64,000 nt of DNA from Ahaetulla prasina (GCF_028640845.1 NC_080539.1:372678233-372742232); one strand, 5' to 3'. Counted from the first letter of the stretch, positions 49,380-60,565 are shown. Notes: generated from the sequence alone by a model not told the origin. Numbers and translations: made by a program.

Positions 49380-49880
49380 AGCTGATCTACTACTCCTTCC
49401 TATTTTCCTCAGAACAACAACTCTGTGAGGTGGGTTGGGCTAAGAGAGAGCAGCTGGTCCAAAGTCACCCAGCCAGCTTTCACACCTAAAGTGGGACTAG
49501 AACTCACCCTCTCCTGGTGATTGGCAAAAAGTCACCCAGCTGGCTTGTATGCCTAAAGCAGGACTAGAACGCTGTGTCTCCTGGTTTGGTCCAAAGTCAC
49601 CCAGCCAGCATTCATGCCTAAGGTAAGACTAGAACTCTCCGTCTCTTGGTGATTGGCCCAAAGTTGCCCAGTTGGCTTACATGCCTAAACAGGACTAGAA
49701 CTCACCGTCTCCTGGTGATTAGCCCGAAGTCACCCAGCTGGTTTTCATGCCTAAGGGACTAGAACTCACCGCCTCTGGGTAATTGGCCCAAAGTCATCCG
49801 GCCTCTTTCTTACCTAAAGTGGGACTAGAACTCTCCGTTCTCCTGGTTTTGGTGCCTTAACTACTAAACCAAACTGGGTT
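49380..49880 (-). repeat. CORE/MIR-like SINE with internal tandem array, minus
   Basis: 3' region complement CTCTGTGAGGTGGGTTGGGC. About six modules (AAAGTCACCCAGCTGGCTT, GGGACTAGAACTCACCCTCT). The tRNA-like head complement TGGTGCCTTAACTACTAAAC is at 49850-49870. Confidence 0.85.
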
Positions 49881-50104
49881 TCCATGGCTTTTACTCTGAG
49901 CTAAGGATTAGCTGTGCAAAAAAAAAAAAAAAACACCCCACCACAACCACCCAAAGGCACATTAGGTAGTGTGGAAAGAATTCAGAGACACACACACTCC
50001 GAGGAATTAAGACAAGAAAATGGAACGCTGCGCCCAGCCATGGGGCAAAAGTCCTCCCCGTAGATGGAAGCATATAGGATAAAATCTAAGTCTTTTGCAT
50101 GCAA
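49881..50104. other. Intron 1 sequence, unassigned
   Basis: A15 run near 49919 and C/A-rich stretch. No feature supported. Confidence 0.4.
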
Positions 50105-50612
50105 AGGAAGAGAAAGCTTGAAATCCTGGGATTAGAAAACTTAGAACTCCGCCGACTCCGACATGATGTGTTTAACACACAGAATCATCTATTGCAATAT
50201 CCTTCCTGTTAAAGACTTCTTCAGCTTCAACAGCAATAATACAAGAACAAACAATTGATTCAAACTTAATGTCAACCGCTTCAATCTTGATTGCAGAAAA
50301 TATGACTTCAGTAACAGAGTTATTAACACTTGGAACTCACTACCTGACTCTGTGGTCTCTTCTCAAAATCCCCAAAGCTTCAACCAAAAACTGTCTACTA
50401 TTGACCTCACCCCATTCCTAAAAGGACTATAAGGGGCGTGCATAAGAGCACAAAAGTGCCTACCGTTCCTGTCCTATTGTTCCCTTCATTATATCAAATT
50501 AACATAGTTGTTGCATACTTTTACTTATATATACTTTTTTTCCTTCCCTCATGATGGGTTATTGTTTATGTTGATGATTGTATATACTGTTGTGACAAAA
50601 TAAAAAAAAGCA
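50105..50612 (+). mobile_element. LINE 3' end of another non-LTR clade (Rex1/CR1-like C-terminus)
   Basis: The first part encodes Leu-Glu-Ile-Leu-Gly-Leu-Glu-Asn-Leu-Glu-Leu-Arg-Arg-Leu-Arg-His-Asp. A second frame to the TAA near 50431 has Phe-Lys-Leu-Asn-Val-Asn-Arg-Phe, Asn-Arg-Val-Ile-Asn-Thr-Trp-Asn-Ser-Leu-Pro-Asp and Leu-Ser-Thr-Ile-Asp-Leu-Thr-Pro-Phe. The 3' UTR ends TTGTGACAAAATAAAAAAAAG. The clade is inferred from the Asn-Thr-Trp-Asn-Ser-Leu-Pro motif. Confidence 0.72.
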
Positions 50613-50939
50613 GCAAACGGGCCCGTAGACTTTACCCTTGCCACGTGGACGAGACGTTTTGCTCCAGCTCAAGAAGAAAGACAAAAGACACAAATCCTTT
50701 CTGCCTTAGTTCAGACAGTGATTAAACAAGCCGGATTTGGACTGCGGACCTGCAACTGAAGAGGAAGGACAGAGGGCCCCCCCCCGCCCCTTGCCCCCAG
50801 AAAGTTTTCAAAGAAGAAGGGGAAAAACAACAACCAGAAATAGGAGGAAAGAATTTCTGTGTGCAGAGCAAAATGAAGATGGAATTGAGATTGTTATTGG
50901 GCGAGGTGTGGGCTCCTAAGCTCTGAAAAGGATTAGGAG

Positions 50940-51615
50940 AGTAGAAGAAAGAAAGATTCCCTCCCCCCCCCCAAAAAAAAGAAAAATACAGTAGAATTAG
51001 GAGGAAAGAAGGAGGGTGAGAATGACAGAGAGAAATGAGAAAGAGAGAGAGAGAAGGAGAAGGAGACGGGTGGGGGGGAGAAAGAGGTGGGAGAAAAAGA
51101 GAATGAGGGGGAGAATGAGAGACAGAGAAGAAGAGAGGGAGAAAAGAGAATGAGAAAGAATGAGAAAGAATGAGAGACAGAGAGAGAATGAGTAAGAATA
51201 AAAAAAGAATAAAGAGAATGGGAGAGAGAAAGAAGATAAGAGGAAGAGGAAGGAGAGAGAAAGAATGAGAGAGAATGGAAGAAAGAGAATGAGAGAAAGG
51301 GAGAAAATAAGGGAGGGAGAAAAGAGAGAAAATAAGGAGAAAAAGAATGAGAATGAGAGAGGGAGAATGCGAGACAGAAAAAGAATGAGGAAGAAAGAGA
51401 GAAAGAATGAAAGAATGAGGAAGAATGAGAGACAGAAAGAGAATGAAAGAATGAGGAAGAATAAGAGAAAGAGAATGGAAGAATGAGACAGAAAGAGAAT
51501 GGAAGAATGAGGAAGAAGGAGACAGAAAGAGAATGGAAGAATGAGGAAGAAGGAGACAGAAAGAGAATGGAAGAATGAGAGAATAAGAGAAATAAAGAAA
51601 ATGAGAGAGACAAAA
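50940..51615 (+). repeat. Polypurine (GAGAAAGAATGA) tract
   Basis: About 670 bp of A/G-rich repeats: GAGAATGAGAGACAGA, GAATGGAAGAATGAG and GGAAGAAGGAGACAGAAAGA, with 35-bp local repeats near 51490-51580. Opposite-strand Ser/Phe/Leu ORFs up to 301 codons are compositional. Confidence 0.92.
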
Positions 51616-52395
51616 ACAGCTTTTCATTAAACGAACAACGAATGTGTTTAAAATAAGTTTATAATATTAAATATAACCAAACGTATAACTGCGGTGAAGA
51701 CTATTGGAAGCTACCTCCTTATATCATTCTCTTTCTTTTTGCTACTTTGTTCTGTTTTCTTTCTCTGCTATTTCTATCTGTCTTTTTTTTTTCCTTTCCC
51801 CCCTTTTTCTAATTCAGGGAGAAACAATAAAAAACAGCCAGGAATAACATTCGTTCCTCTTAGCGCTCTTAAAACTTTGAATAAGAATTATACTTAAAAA
51901 AATAAAAGGCGATCCGCAATCGTTTTTTGCCAAAAGCTGTAAAACGCAACTGGTCCAACTGTTTTTAATCGATTAAACTTATGCAGTTGCTGGGGGTCTC
52001 CTGAAACAGAGAGAGACAAAAACAACCCCTAGAGCCACAATAAAAGCTGATAATAAAAGCAGTTAAGCAGATAACTAAATCCCTGTTCTAAGTGGAGTGT
52101 TTCTTAAAACACGTTCAAAAGCCAGAGACAGGATACAACCCAGCGGGGAGCAGATACGAGATGCAACGCTAATCTAATCGGGAGGAATTAATCCATTAAT
52201 CCACATTGGGGAGCCCCTTCAGACAACTTCAAGGAAAAAGAGAGATTTAGGAAAGCTAGGAGGGTGTGTGTGTGTGGGAATCTCTAAAGCCATGTAGACT
52301 TAAATTGTGCTGGATTTTCAAAGTATTGCCCATGATTTGTCTTTCAACCTTTAAAACGCTGGCAGCTGATATGGACATTTAGTTCCAGTATAAGA
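51616..52395. other. Mostly non-repetitive intron segment
   Basis: About 780 bp of AT-rich DNA without a repeat I recognise. A (GT)n run near 52266. No splice-bounded conserved frame. Confidence 0.4.
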
Positions 52396-53265
52396 GAGGC
52401 AATTTGGTCTAACAGCGGTTAAGGCATCAGGCTAGAGAACAGGGAGACTGGGAGTTCTAGTACTACCGAAGGAATGAAAGCCAGCTGGGGGACTTTTTGC
52501 CAATCCCCAGGAGACAGTAAGTTCTAGTCCTGTCTTCAGCATGAAAGCTGGCTGGGTGACTGTGCCAATCCTCAGGAGACGGTGAATTCTAGTCCCATCT
52601 TAGGCGTCAAAGTCAGTTGGGTGACTCTGGGCCAATCACCAGGAGACTGGGAGTTCTAGTCTAGGCATGAAAGCCAGCTAGGTGACTTTGGGCCAGTCAC
52701 CAGGAGAGGGTGAGTTCTAGTCCTGCCTTAGGCACGAAAGTTGGTTGGGTGACTTTGGGTGAATCACCAGGAGACTGGGAGTTCTAGTCCCGAATATGCA
52801 TGAAAGCAGATTGGGTGACTTTGGGCCAATCACCAGGAGACGGTGAGTTCTAGTCCTTCCCTAGCCATGAAAGTCAACTGGATGACTTTGGGCCAATCAC
52901 CAGGAGAGGGTGAATTCTAGTCCCACCTTACACATGAAAGCTAGCTAGGTAACCTTGGTCCGGTCATTAAGAGACTGGGAGTTCTAGTCCCACTTTACAC
53001 AGGAAAGCCAGCTGGGTGACTTTGACCCAATCCCCAGGAGACAGTGAGTTCTACTCCTGGCCTTAGCCATGAAAACCTGCTGGGTGACTTTGGGCCAATC
53101 TCTCTCTCTCTCTCAACCCAACCCACCTCACAGGATTGTTGTTGTTGTTGTGGGGAAAACAGAAGTGGGAAATTGTGTCGGATATGTCCGGCACCTTGAG
53201 TTATTTGTAAAAACAACAAAGGCAAGACACAAATAACTAAACAAAAATAAATAAATGTGTCAGGT
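52396..53265 (+). repeat. CORE/MIR-like SINE with internal tandem array, complete head to tail
   Basis: tRNA-like head (GCGGTTAAGGCATCAGG at 52413-52429), then about ten modules of roughly 67 bp (GGGAGTTCTAGTCC, ATGAAAGCCAGCTGGGTGAC, TTTGGGCCAATCACCAGGAG), then the 3' part CTCTCAACCCAACCCACCTC, TTGTTGTTGTTGTGGGGAAA and CACCTTGAGTTATTTGTAAA. It is the clearest copy showing that the array lies inside one SINE. Confidence 0.88.
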
Positions 53266-53655
53266 GCCCCTCCTTTTTTGAACCAGCTTAGCTGCTGAGC
53301 TTGGTGCCAACCAAGGTCTCTGGCCATAGTTGATTCCTCCCTAATTACTACCTCCACAGTAGTAACTAGGGAGGAATCAACTATGGAGGTTTCCACCGCA
53401 AATAAGAGACACAAATCAACACCCCTCTGGCACCCGACAGTGTGTGTTGTCATCGCCTGTGGAAATTTCAGCCCCTCCGCTGAATAATTGAAGACTCGGG
53501 AGAGCCAGCCTATCGATCTGGACGTTAAACAGAGCCGCCTGCCGGAAGGAGCGTCCTTCCCCAGAGACGCGGAAGAAAATGAATTTAAGAGAGACAAGGC
53601 AGCCGGCGGAAGAAAAGCTGACCGACTTAGTTCAGCCCAGAGCTGCTGATACCAA
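53266..53655. other. Intron 1 sequence with an inverted repeat
   Basis: GAATTAGGGAG-type arms: CCATAGTTGATTCCTCCCTA (53323) and TAGGGAGGAATCAACTATGG (53367) form a 20-bp perfect inverted repeat with a loop of about 24 nt. No other feature. Confidence 0.6.
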
Positions 53656-53984
53656 GGAGGTCCTCGACTTACAACTACAATTTCCACCGCTAAGCCAGGC
53701 AGTTTGTTAAGCGGGTCACGCCCAGGTTTTTTACGACCGTTTTGCCCCACGTGTTGTCACTGTGGACGTAAAGCGAGTCACGGGGTTGTTAAATGAATCT
53801 GGCTTCCACCCCCCCCCTCGACTTTGCTTGTCGGAAACCGTCACATGACCCCGGGATGTCGCAAGCGTCATCGGTACACGCCGGTTGCCAAGGGACTGAA
53901 TTTTGATCGTGAAGACGCTGTAACAGTGGCAAAAGGTGAGAATCGGTTGCAGGTCACTTTTTTTCCCCGGTTCTGTTATAACTT
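53656..53984. repeat. TCCTCGACTTA-family repeat
   Basis: GAGGTCCTCGACTTACAACT, CGACTTTGCTTGTCGGAAAC, CTGAATTTTGATCGTGAAGA and GGTTCTGTTATAACTTT. Interrupted at its right end by the SINE block. Confidence 0.7.
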
Positions 53985-54297
53985 TTTTTTTTAAATTTGC
54001 ATTTATATCCCGCCCTTCTCTGAAGACTCAGGGCGGCTTACACTATGTCAGCAATAGTCTTCATCCATTTGTATATATTATATACAAAGTCAACTTTTAT
54101 TGCCCCCAACAATCTGGGTCCTCATTTTACCTACCTTATAAAGGATGGAAGGCTGAGTCAACCTTGGGCCTGGTGGGACTTGAACTTGTAGTAATTGCAG
54201 GCAGCTGCTGTTAATAACAGACTGCATTAGCAGTCTGAGCCTCAGAGGCTCTATCTTTCTATCTATCTCTATCTATTTTCTACGGTATCTGTCTGTC

Positions 54298-54359
<62 letters not shown>

Positions 54360-54694
54360 CTTCCATCAATCTATCAAACTGTCATTATCTTTTTTAATTT
54401 GCATTTATATCCCGCCCTTCTCCGAAGACTCAGGGCGCTTACACTATGTCAGCAATAGTCTTCATCCATTTGTATATTATATACAAAGTCAACTTATTGC
54501 CCCCAACAATCTGGGTCCTCATTTTACCTCCCTTATAAAGGATGGAAGGCTGAGTCAACCTTGGGCCTGGTGAGACTTGAACCTGCAGTAATTGCAGGCA
54601 GCTGCTGTTAATAACAGACTGCATTAGCAGTCTGAGCCACAGAGGCTCTATCTTTCTATCTATCTCTATCTATTTTCTACGGTATCTGTCTGTC

Positions 54695-54750
<56 letters not shown>

Positions 54751-55092
54751 ATCTTCCATCAATCTATCAAACTGTCATTATCTTTTTTAATTTGAATTTA
54801 TATCCCGCCCTTCTCCGAAGACTCAGGGCGGCTTACACTATGTCAGCAATAGTCTTCATCCATTTGTATATATTATATACAAAGTCAACTTTTATTGCCC
54901 CCAACAATCTGGGTCCTCATTTTACCTACCTTATAAAGGATGGAAGGCTGAGTCAACCTTGGGCCTGGTGGGACTTGAACTTGTAGTAATTGCAGGCAGC
55001 TGCTGTTAATAACAGACTGCATTAGCAGTCTGAGCCTCAGAGGCTCTATCTTTCTATCTATCTCTATCTATTTTCTACGGTATCTGTCTGTC

Positions 55093-55148
<56 letters not shown>

Positions 55149-55318
55149 ATCTTCCATCAATCTATCAAACTGTCATTATCTTTTTTTTAATTTGCATTTA
55201 TATCCCGCCCTTCTCCGAAGACTCAGGGCGGCTTACACTATGTTAGCAATAGTCTTCATTCTATTTGTATATTTATATACAGAGTCAACTTATTGCCCCC
55301 AACAATCTGGGTCCTCAA
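53985..55318 (-). repeat. Tandem block of SINE + (TATC)n units, about 400-bp period
   Basis: The minus-oriented SINE (CGCCCTTCTCYGAAGACTCA at 54011, 54413, 54806 and 55206) is repeated about every 393-402 bp. Each of the first three is followed by the same CTCTATCTTTCTATCTATCT and TTTTCTACGGTATCTGTCTG leader, a (TATC)n run and CCATCAATCTATCAAACTGT. The fourth copy is cut off. Identical junctions show segmental tandem duplication, not separate insertions. Confidence 0.9.
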
Positions 55319-55369
55319 CCAACTTCGAACCAACTTTGATTGGTTATTAAACAAATAGTTTTAAGTCCT

Positions 55370-56062
55370 GTACGAAGAGGAGGAGGAGGAGGAAGACAGT
55401 GTGCCCTCTGAGCTTGGTTCTTTTCCTGCAGACATTTCATGACCCAACTAGGTAATGTCATCAGTACTAGAAGGGAATGGGGTTTGTGGAGAGGAGGAAG
55501 GAGGAGGAGGAGGAGGAGGAAGAGGAGGAGGAGGAGGAGGAGGAAGAGGAAGAGGAGGAGGAAAAGGAGGAGGAGGAGGAGGAGGAGGAGGAGGAGGAGG
55601 AGAACTGTGTGGTCCTTGGTGCCCTCTGAGCTTGGTTCTTTTCCTGCAGACATTTCATGACCAAACTAGGTAACATCATCAGTGGTAGAAGGGAGTGGGG
55701 TTTGTGGAGAGGAGGGAGGAGGAGGAGGAGGAGGAGGAGGAGGAGGAGGAGGAGGAGGAGGAGGAGGAGGAAGAGGAGGAGGAGAGGAGGAAGAGGAGGA
55801 GGAGGAGGAGAGGAGGAAGGAGGAGGAGGAGGAGGAGGAGGAGGAGGAGGAGGAGGAGGAGGAGGAAGAGGAGGAGAACTGTGTGGTCCTTGGTGCCCTC
55901 TGAGCTTGGTTCTTTTCCTGCAGACATTTCATGACCAAACTAGGTAACATCATCAGTGGTAGAAGGGAGTGGGGTTTGTGGAGAGGAGGAGGAGGAGGAG
56001 GAGGAGGAGGAGAACTGTGTGGTCCTTGGTGCCCTCTGAGCTGGGTTCTTTTTCCAGCAGAC
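55370..56062 (-). repeat. Hammerhead-like repeat units (family A) with (GGA)n, minus
   Basis: Three-plus tandem units. On the minus strand each reads CTTCTAGTACTGATGACATT-like sequence, TACCTAGTTGGGTCATGAAA, TGTCTGCAGGAAAAG, AACCAAGCTCAGAGGGCACC, then (CCT)n. CTGATGA cores (minus) are at 55458-55464, about 55674-55680 and about 55950-55956. (GGA)n expansions of 50-170 bp separate units. Here the units are in the sense orientation of SH3GL1. Confidence 0.75.
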
Positions 56063-56230
56063 TTTTCATGCTCCACCATGGAGGTTTTTAGGAAGAGACT
56101 AGACAGTCACTTGTCTGAAATGGTATATAGGTTCTCCTGCTTGAGCAGGGGGTTGGACTAGACAACCTCCAAGTCCCCTTCCAGTTCTATTCTGTTCTAT
56201 TCTGCCCTATGCCGTGCCGTGCCATGCTAA
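56063..56230 (+). mobile_element. CR1 3' tail
   Basis: CACCATGGAGGTTTTTAGGA, TCTCCTGCTTGAGCAGGGGG, TTGGACTAGACAACCTCC, then degenerate (ATTCT)/(GCTAA) repeats. Confidence 0.82.
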
Positions 56231-56264
56231 GCTAAACTATGCTAAGCTAAGCTGCACTATTCCT

Positions 56265-56345
56265 GATAACATCATGACTGGTAGAAGGGAGAGGGGTTTG
56301 TGGAGACGAGGAGGAGGAGGAGACGGCTACATGTCCCTGGAACAT
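56265..56345 (-). repeat. Degenerate family A unit
   Basis: CTGATAACATCATGACTGGT, AGAAGGGAGAGGGGTTTGTG and (GGA)n. The core is mutated (minus-strand CATGATG). Confidence 0.55.
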
Positions 56346-56868
56346 TTTTAAAGAATCTTATAAGGGGGTGCAAATATGGCAGATCTGCACCCAACAGCAA
56401 CAATTGCCGCAAGCAGTCGTGTAAAGAATTGAGGAAAAACACCCCCTTTGGCTTTTTGGTGATATTCCTAGAATTAGGAATAATGACTCACGTTGCATAT
56501 GCAAACGCCTGCATTTTGGCACGGTCCAGCCTCTTGCCGAATAAGCTTTTCCTTCTCCTCTCCGTGGCTTTGGAATAATTCGGACACAGGATGGAGGCAG
56601 AAGACGACAGGAAAAAAAAATACAGCACCATGTTCTATGCAAAGGACTCTTCCACTGGAGGCCAGAGAGAGAATTCGGTAGGCCAGACCTGCAGCGGTGA
56701 GCCCTGGGTTCAAATCCACTGTGGCTACAGAGAATCTCAACCTACCATGGCTGGTCTGCAGCCAAGAGATACAATCCAACGTTTTATGTTGCCTTCCCCA
56801 AGTTTTGGCATCATCTGTGCCAACGATTCGTTTTTTAAAAGAGTGTTGTTATGCCACAGTCAATAGTT
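56346..56868. other. Intron 1 sequence, unassigned
   Basis: Non-repetitive by eye, short frames on both strands. No recognised feature. Confidence 0.4.
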
Positions 56869-58880
56869 TTCAACCTTGGCAAGTTTATGTTCATGTCCCA
56901 GAATTGCCCAGCCGGCATCTGTGAACTTCAACTCCCAGAATCCCCCAGCTGGCATTGGTGGACTTCAACTCCCAGAATCCCCCAGCTGGCATCGGTGGAC
57001 TTCAAGTCGCACATTCATGGATTTCAACTCTCAGAATTGGCCAGCCGGCATTTGTGGACTTCAATTCCCAGAATTCTCCACTCACCACCTGTGGACTTCA
57101 GTTCCCAGAATTCTCCACTCAACACTTGTGGACTTCAATTCCCAGAATTCTCCACTCAACACTTGTGGACTTCAATTCCCAGAATTCTCCACTCACCACC
57201 TGTGGACTTCAATTCCCAGAATTCTCCACTCAACACTTGTGGACTTCAATTCCCAGAATTCTCCACTCACCACCTGTGGACTTCAGTTCCCAGAATTCTC
57301 TACTCAACACTTGTGGACTTCAATTCCCAGTATTTTCCACTCACCACCTGTGGACTTCAATTCCCAGAATTCTCCACTCAACACTTGTGGACTTCAATTC
57401 CCAGAATTCTCCACTCAACACCTGTGGACTTCAATTCCCAGAATTCTCCACTCAACACTTGTGGACTTCAATTCCCAGAATTCTCCACTCAACACTTGTG
57501 GATTTCAATTCCCAGAATTCTCCACTCAACACTTGTGGACTTCAATTCCCAGAATTCTCCACTCAACACTTGTGGACTTCAATTCCCAGAATTCTCCACT
57601 CAACACTTGTGGACTTCAATTCCCAGAATTCTCCACTCAACACTTGTGGACTTCAATTCCCAGAATTCTCCACTCAACACCTGTGGACTTCAATTCCCAG
57701 AATTCTCCACTCAACACTTGTGGACTTCAATTCCCAGAATTCTCCACTCAACACCTGTGGATTTCAATTCCCAGAATTCTCCACTCAACACCTGTGGACT
57801 TCAATTTCCAGAATTCTCCACTCAACACTTGTGGACTTCAAGTCCCAGAATTCTCCACTCACCACCTGTGGATCTCAGTTCCCAGAATTCTCCACTCACC
57901 ACCTGTGGATCTCAGTTCCCAGAATTCTCCACTCAACACTTGTGGACTTCAATTCCCATATTCTCCACTCACCACCTATGGACTTCAATTCCCAGTATTC
58001 TCCACTCACCACCTGTGGACTTCAGTTCCCAGAATTCTCTACTCAACACCTGTGGATTTCAGTTCCCAGAATTCTCTACTCAACACTTGTGGACTTCAGT
58101 TCCCAGAATTCTCCACTCACCACCTGTGGACTTCAGTTCCCAGAATTCTCTACTCAACACCTGTGGATTTCAGTTCCCAGAATTCTCCACTCAACACTTG
58201 TGGACTTCAATTCCCAGAATTCTCCACTCAACACTTGTGGACTTCAATTCCCAGAATTCTCCACTCACCACCTGTGGACTTCAATTCCCAGAATTCTCCA
58301 CTCACCACCTGTGGATTTCAGTTCCCAGAATTCTCTACTCAACACCTGTGGACTTCAGTTCCCAGAATTCTCCACTCAACACTTGTGGACTTCAATTCCC
58401 AGAATTCTCCACTCAACACTTGTGGACTTCAATTCCCAGAATTCTCCACTCACCACCTGTGGACTTCAGTTCCCAGAATTCTCCACTCAACACTTGTGGA
58501 CTTCAATTCCCAGAATTCTCCACTCACCACCTGTAGATTTCAGTTCCCAGAATTCTCCACTCACCACCTGTGGACTTCAATTCCCAGAATTCTCCACTCA
58601 ACACTTGTGGACTTCAATTCCCAGAATTCTCCACTCAACACCTGTGGACTTCAGTTCCCAGAATTCTCCACTCACCACCTGTGGACTTCAGTTCCCAGAA
58701 TTCTCCACTCACCACCTGTGGACTTCAATTCCCAGTAGTCTCCACTCAACACTTGTGGACTTCAATTCCCAGAATTCTCCACTCAGCATCTGTGGACTTC
58801 AACTCCCAGCTGGCTAGAGGATTCTGGGAATTGAAGTCCGCCCATCTTAAAAGTTGCCAAAAGTTGAGCAACACAGTGAG
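56869..58880 (+). repeat. 37-bp minisatellite inside a palindromic MITE
   Basis: About 47 tandem units of TGTGGACTTCAATTCCCAGA, ATTCTCCACTCAACACT (period 37, for example 57121 and 57158). They are bounded at the left by TTCAACCTTGGCAAGTTTAT and longer AGAATCCCCCAGCTGGCAT units, and at the right by CTGGGAATTGAAGTCC, CATCTTAAAAGTTGCC. These flanks are the two arms of the palindromic MITE family. Main variants are TCACCACCTG/TCAACACTTG and CAATT/CAGTT. All three plus frames stay open for 560-620 codons because 37 is not a multiple of 3 and the unit lacks stops; no protein is implied. Confidence 0.9.
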
Positions 58881-59297
58881 GAAATTTAGATAGTTGCAGA
58901 AATGAATTTGCAAAGGTGGCTAAAACAGTTTACTTGCCCCAAAAAAAAAAAAAACAACCACCACGGTTTCTGAGCAGAATAAGGCAGAAAGAAATAGTTT
59001 AAAAGTGTGAGTGTCTGGAACAAGGACTAACACACCCCACATCTGTAAGTCCCACATCACCTCTTCTTGCCTAATTTTTCCTCTGGAAAGCAGAAGTTCA
59101 TGGCTGTGGCAATTGCCAGGCGGAATGGTCACATCTGCAGGTGGCACAGAGGCCTCTCGACGTGTCTATGCACAGAACACCAACAACAGGAGGGGGGGGG
59201 AGAATATTTCTGGATATCGGTGGAAATGATTTTTTTCCCCTTTCAAAATAGCCCTCTCCTGTACTGTCCATCCTGAAAACCCAGGCCCAAACCTCCA
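58881..59297. other. Intron 1 sequence, unassigned
   Basis: A14 run near 58940. No recognised feature. Confidence 0.4.
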
Positions 59298-59955
59298 TTG
59301 GATCTGCTGCTCTCTCTTCTTCTCTCTCTTCCTCCTTTCTCTCCCTCTCCTCCTCTCCCGCCTCCTCTCCCTCTTTCTTTCCTTCTCTCCTTCTCTCTCT
59401 CCTCTTTCTCTCTCTCCTTCTGTCTTTCTCTTCCTCTCTCCGGCTCCTTCTCTCCCTGTCTTTCTTTCCCTCTCCTTCTCTCTCTTCTTCTTTCTCTCCC
59501 CCTTCTTCTCACCTTTCCCTCTATCATTCCCCCTCTCTCTCTCACCATCTTCTCCTCTCATGCCTTCTCTCCCTCTTTCTTTCCCTCTCTCCTTCTCTCT
59601 GCACCCTTTCTCTCTCTACTTCTTTCTCTTCCTCTCTCCGGCTCTTCCTCTCCTGTCTTTGTCCCCCACCCTCGCTCTCTCCTTCTCCTTCTCCTTCTCT
59701 CCCTGTCTTTCTCCCCCTCTCTCACCATCCCCTCTCCTCTCTCTTTCTCTCCCTGTCTTTCTCTCCCACATCACCATCTCCTATCACCCCCTACTCTCCT
59801 GTCTTTCTCACCATCCCCCTCTCTCTTCCTCTCCCTTCTCCTTCTCTCCCTCTCTCCCTGTCTTTCTCCCCACTCTCTCTCGCCATCCCCCTCTCCTCTC
59901 CTCTCCCTTCTCCCTTCTCTCTTTCTCTCTCACACACACACTCTCTCTCTCTCCC
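59298..59955 (+). repeat. Polypyrimidine (CTCT/CCTT) tract
   Basis: About 650 bp of C/T: TTCTCTCCCTGTCTTTCTCC recurs many times. Ends with (CA)n and (CT)n. Long frames on both strands are compositional. Confidence 0.92.
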
Positions 59956-60539
59956 CCAATTTTCAATGTAGAAATAATCATAGCCATCTTCCTGGCAGGG
60001 CTGACAAAAGGATTACCGAGGTGTCTCGCCCGGAGAAACTTCAAAGGCCTTTGCGGCACACGGCCCTTAAAAACAAGTTTGTATTTCACGAGGGGTGGGG
60101 GCTTTGTTTTAGACAAAATGGTAGGCTTCGCATCCTTGGGAAGACCAAAAGCAACAAATGGGTGTTTTTCTAGCCTGCTCAGGAAATGCCAGGATGCAGG
60201 TGTCACAGGGAGGGGAAGGCACCTGTTTGCAGCCCACCTGCAATCGAGAGCACGTAGTGGGTGCGCTCACAAAATGGTCGCCACGCGACATTTACCTACT
60301 CGCTGTCTGGCCAGGGCCACTATCAGAATATTCATTGGCTAGAAAATGAATTACACGCATCTCTTTATGGGTAGTTGTGTTTTTTTTCCCTACCAATCCA
60401 GAAGAAACTTTGGATAGCCCGAAGTTATCGCTACGAATACAATAAAGATTGATGCCTTGGACATCACACCGACTTCCTATTTGTGTTTTCATCTCCACAA
60501 TCCATCCCCAAAATAATGAAGGGCTACATTTATGATCCA
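59956..60539. other. Non-repetitive intron segment
   Basis: About 580 bp without a repeat I recognise, with mixed GC and several CpGs. Candidate for conserved noncoding sequence. No exon with splice sites found. Confidence 0.4.
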
Positions 60540-60565
60540 GATGAGAATTAGGGTGTGCTCTAGTG

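Noticed and set aside
50722..51627. 301-codon minus-strand ORF
   Set aside because: Ser/Phe/Leu-rich translation of the complementary strand of a purine tract.
55315..56079. Poly-Ser/Leu/Arg/Gly/Glu ORFs
   Set aside because: Translations of (GGA)n runs in the hammerhead-like repeat units.
57050..58800. CRISPR array
   Set aside because: Units are directly adjacent without unique spacers, and the genome is vertebrate.
56851..58817. Three overlapping plus-strand ORFs of 561-620 codons
   Set aside because: They are the three frames of one 37-bp minisatellite without stop codons, all with the same period and no domain. Equal openness in all frames argues against coding.
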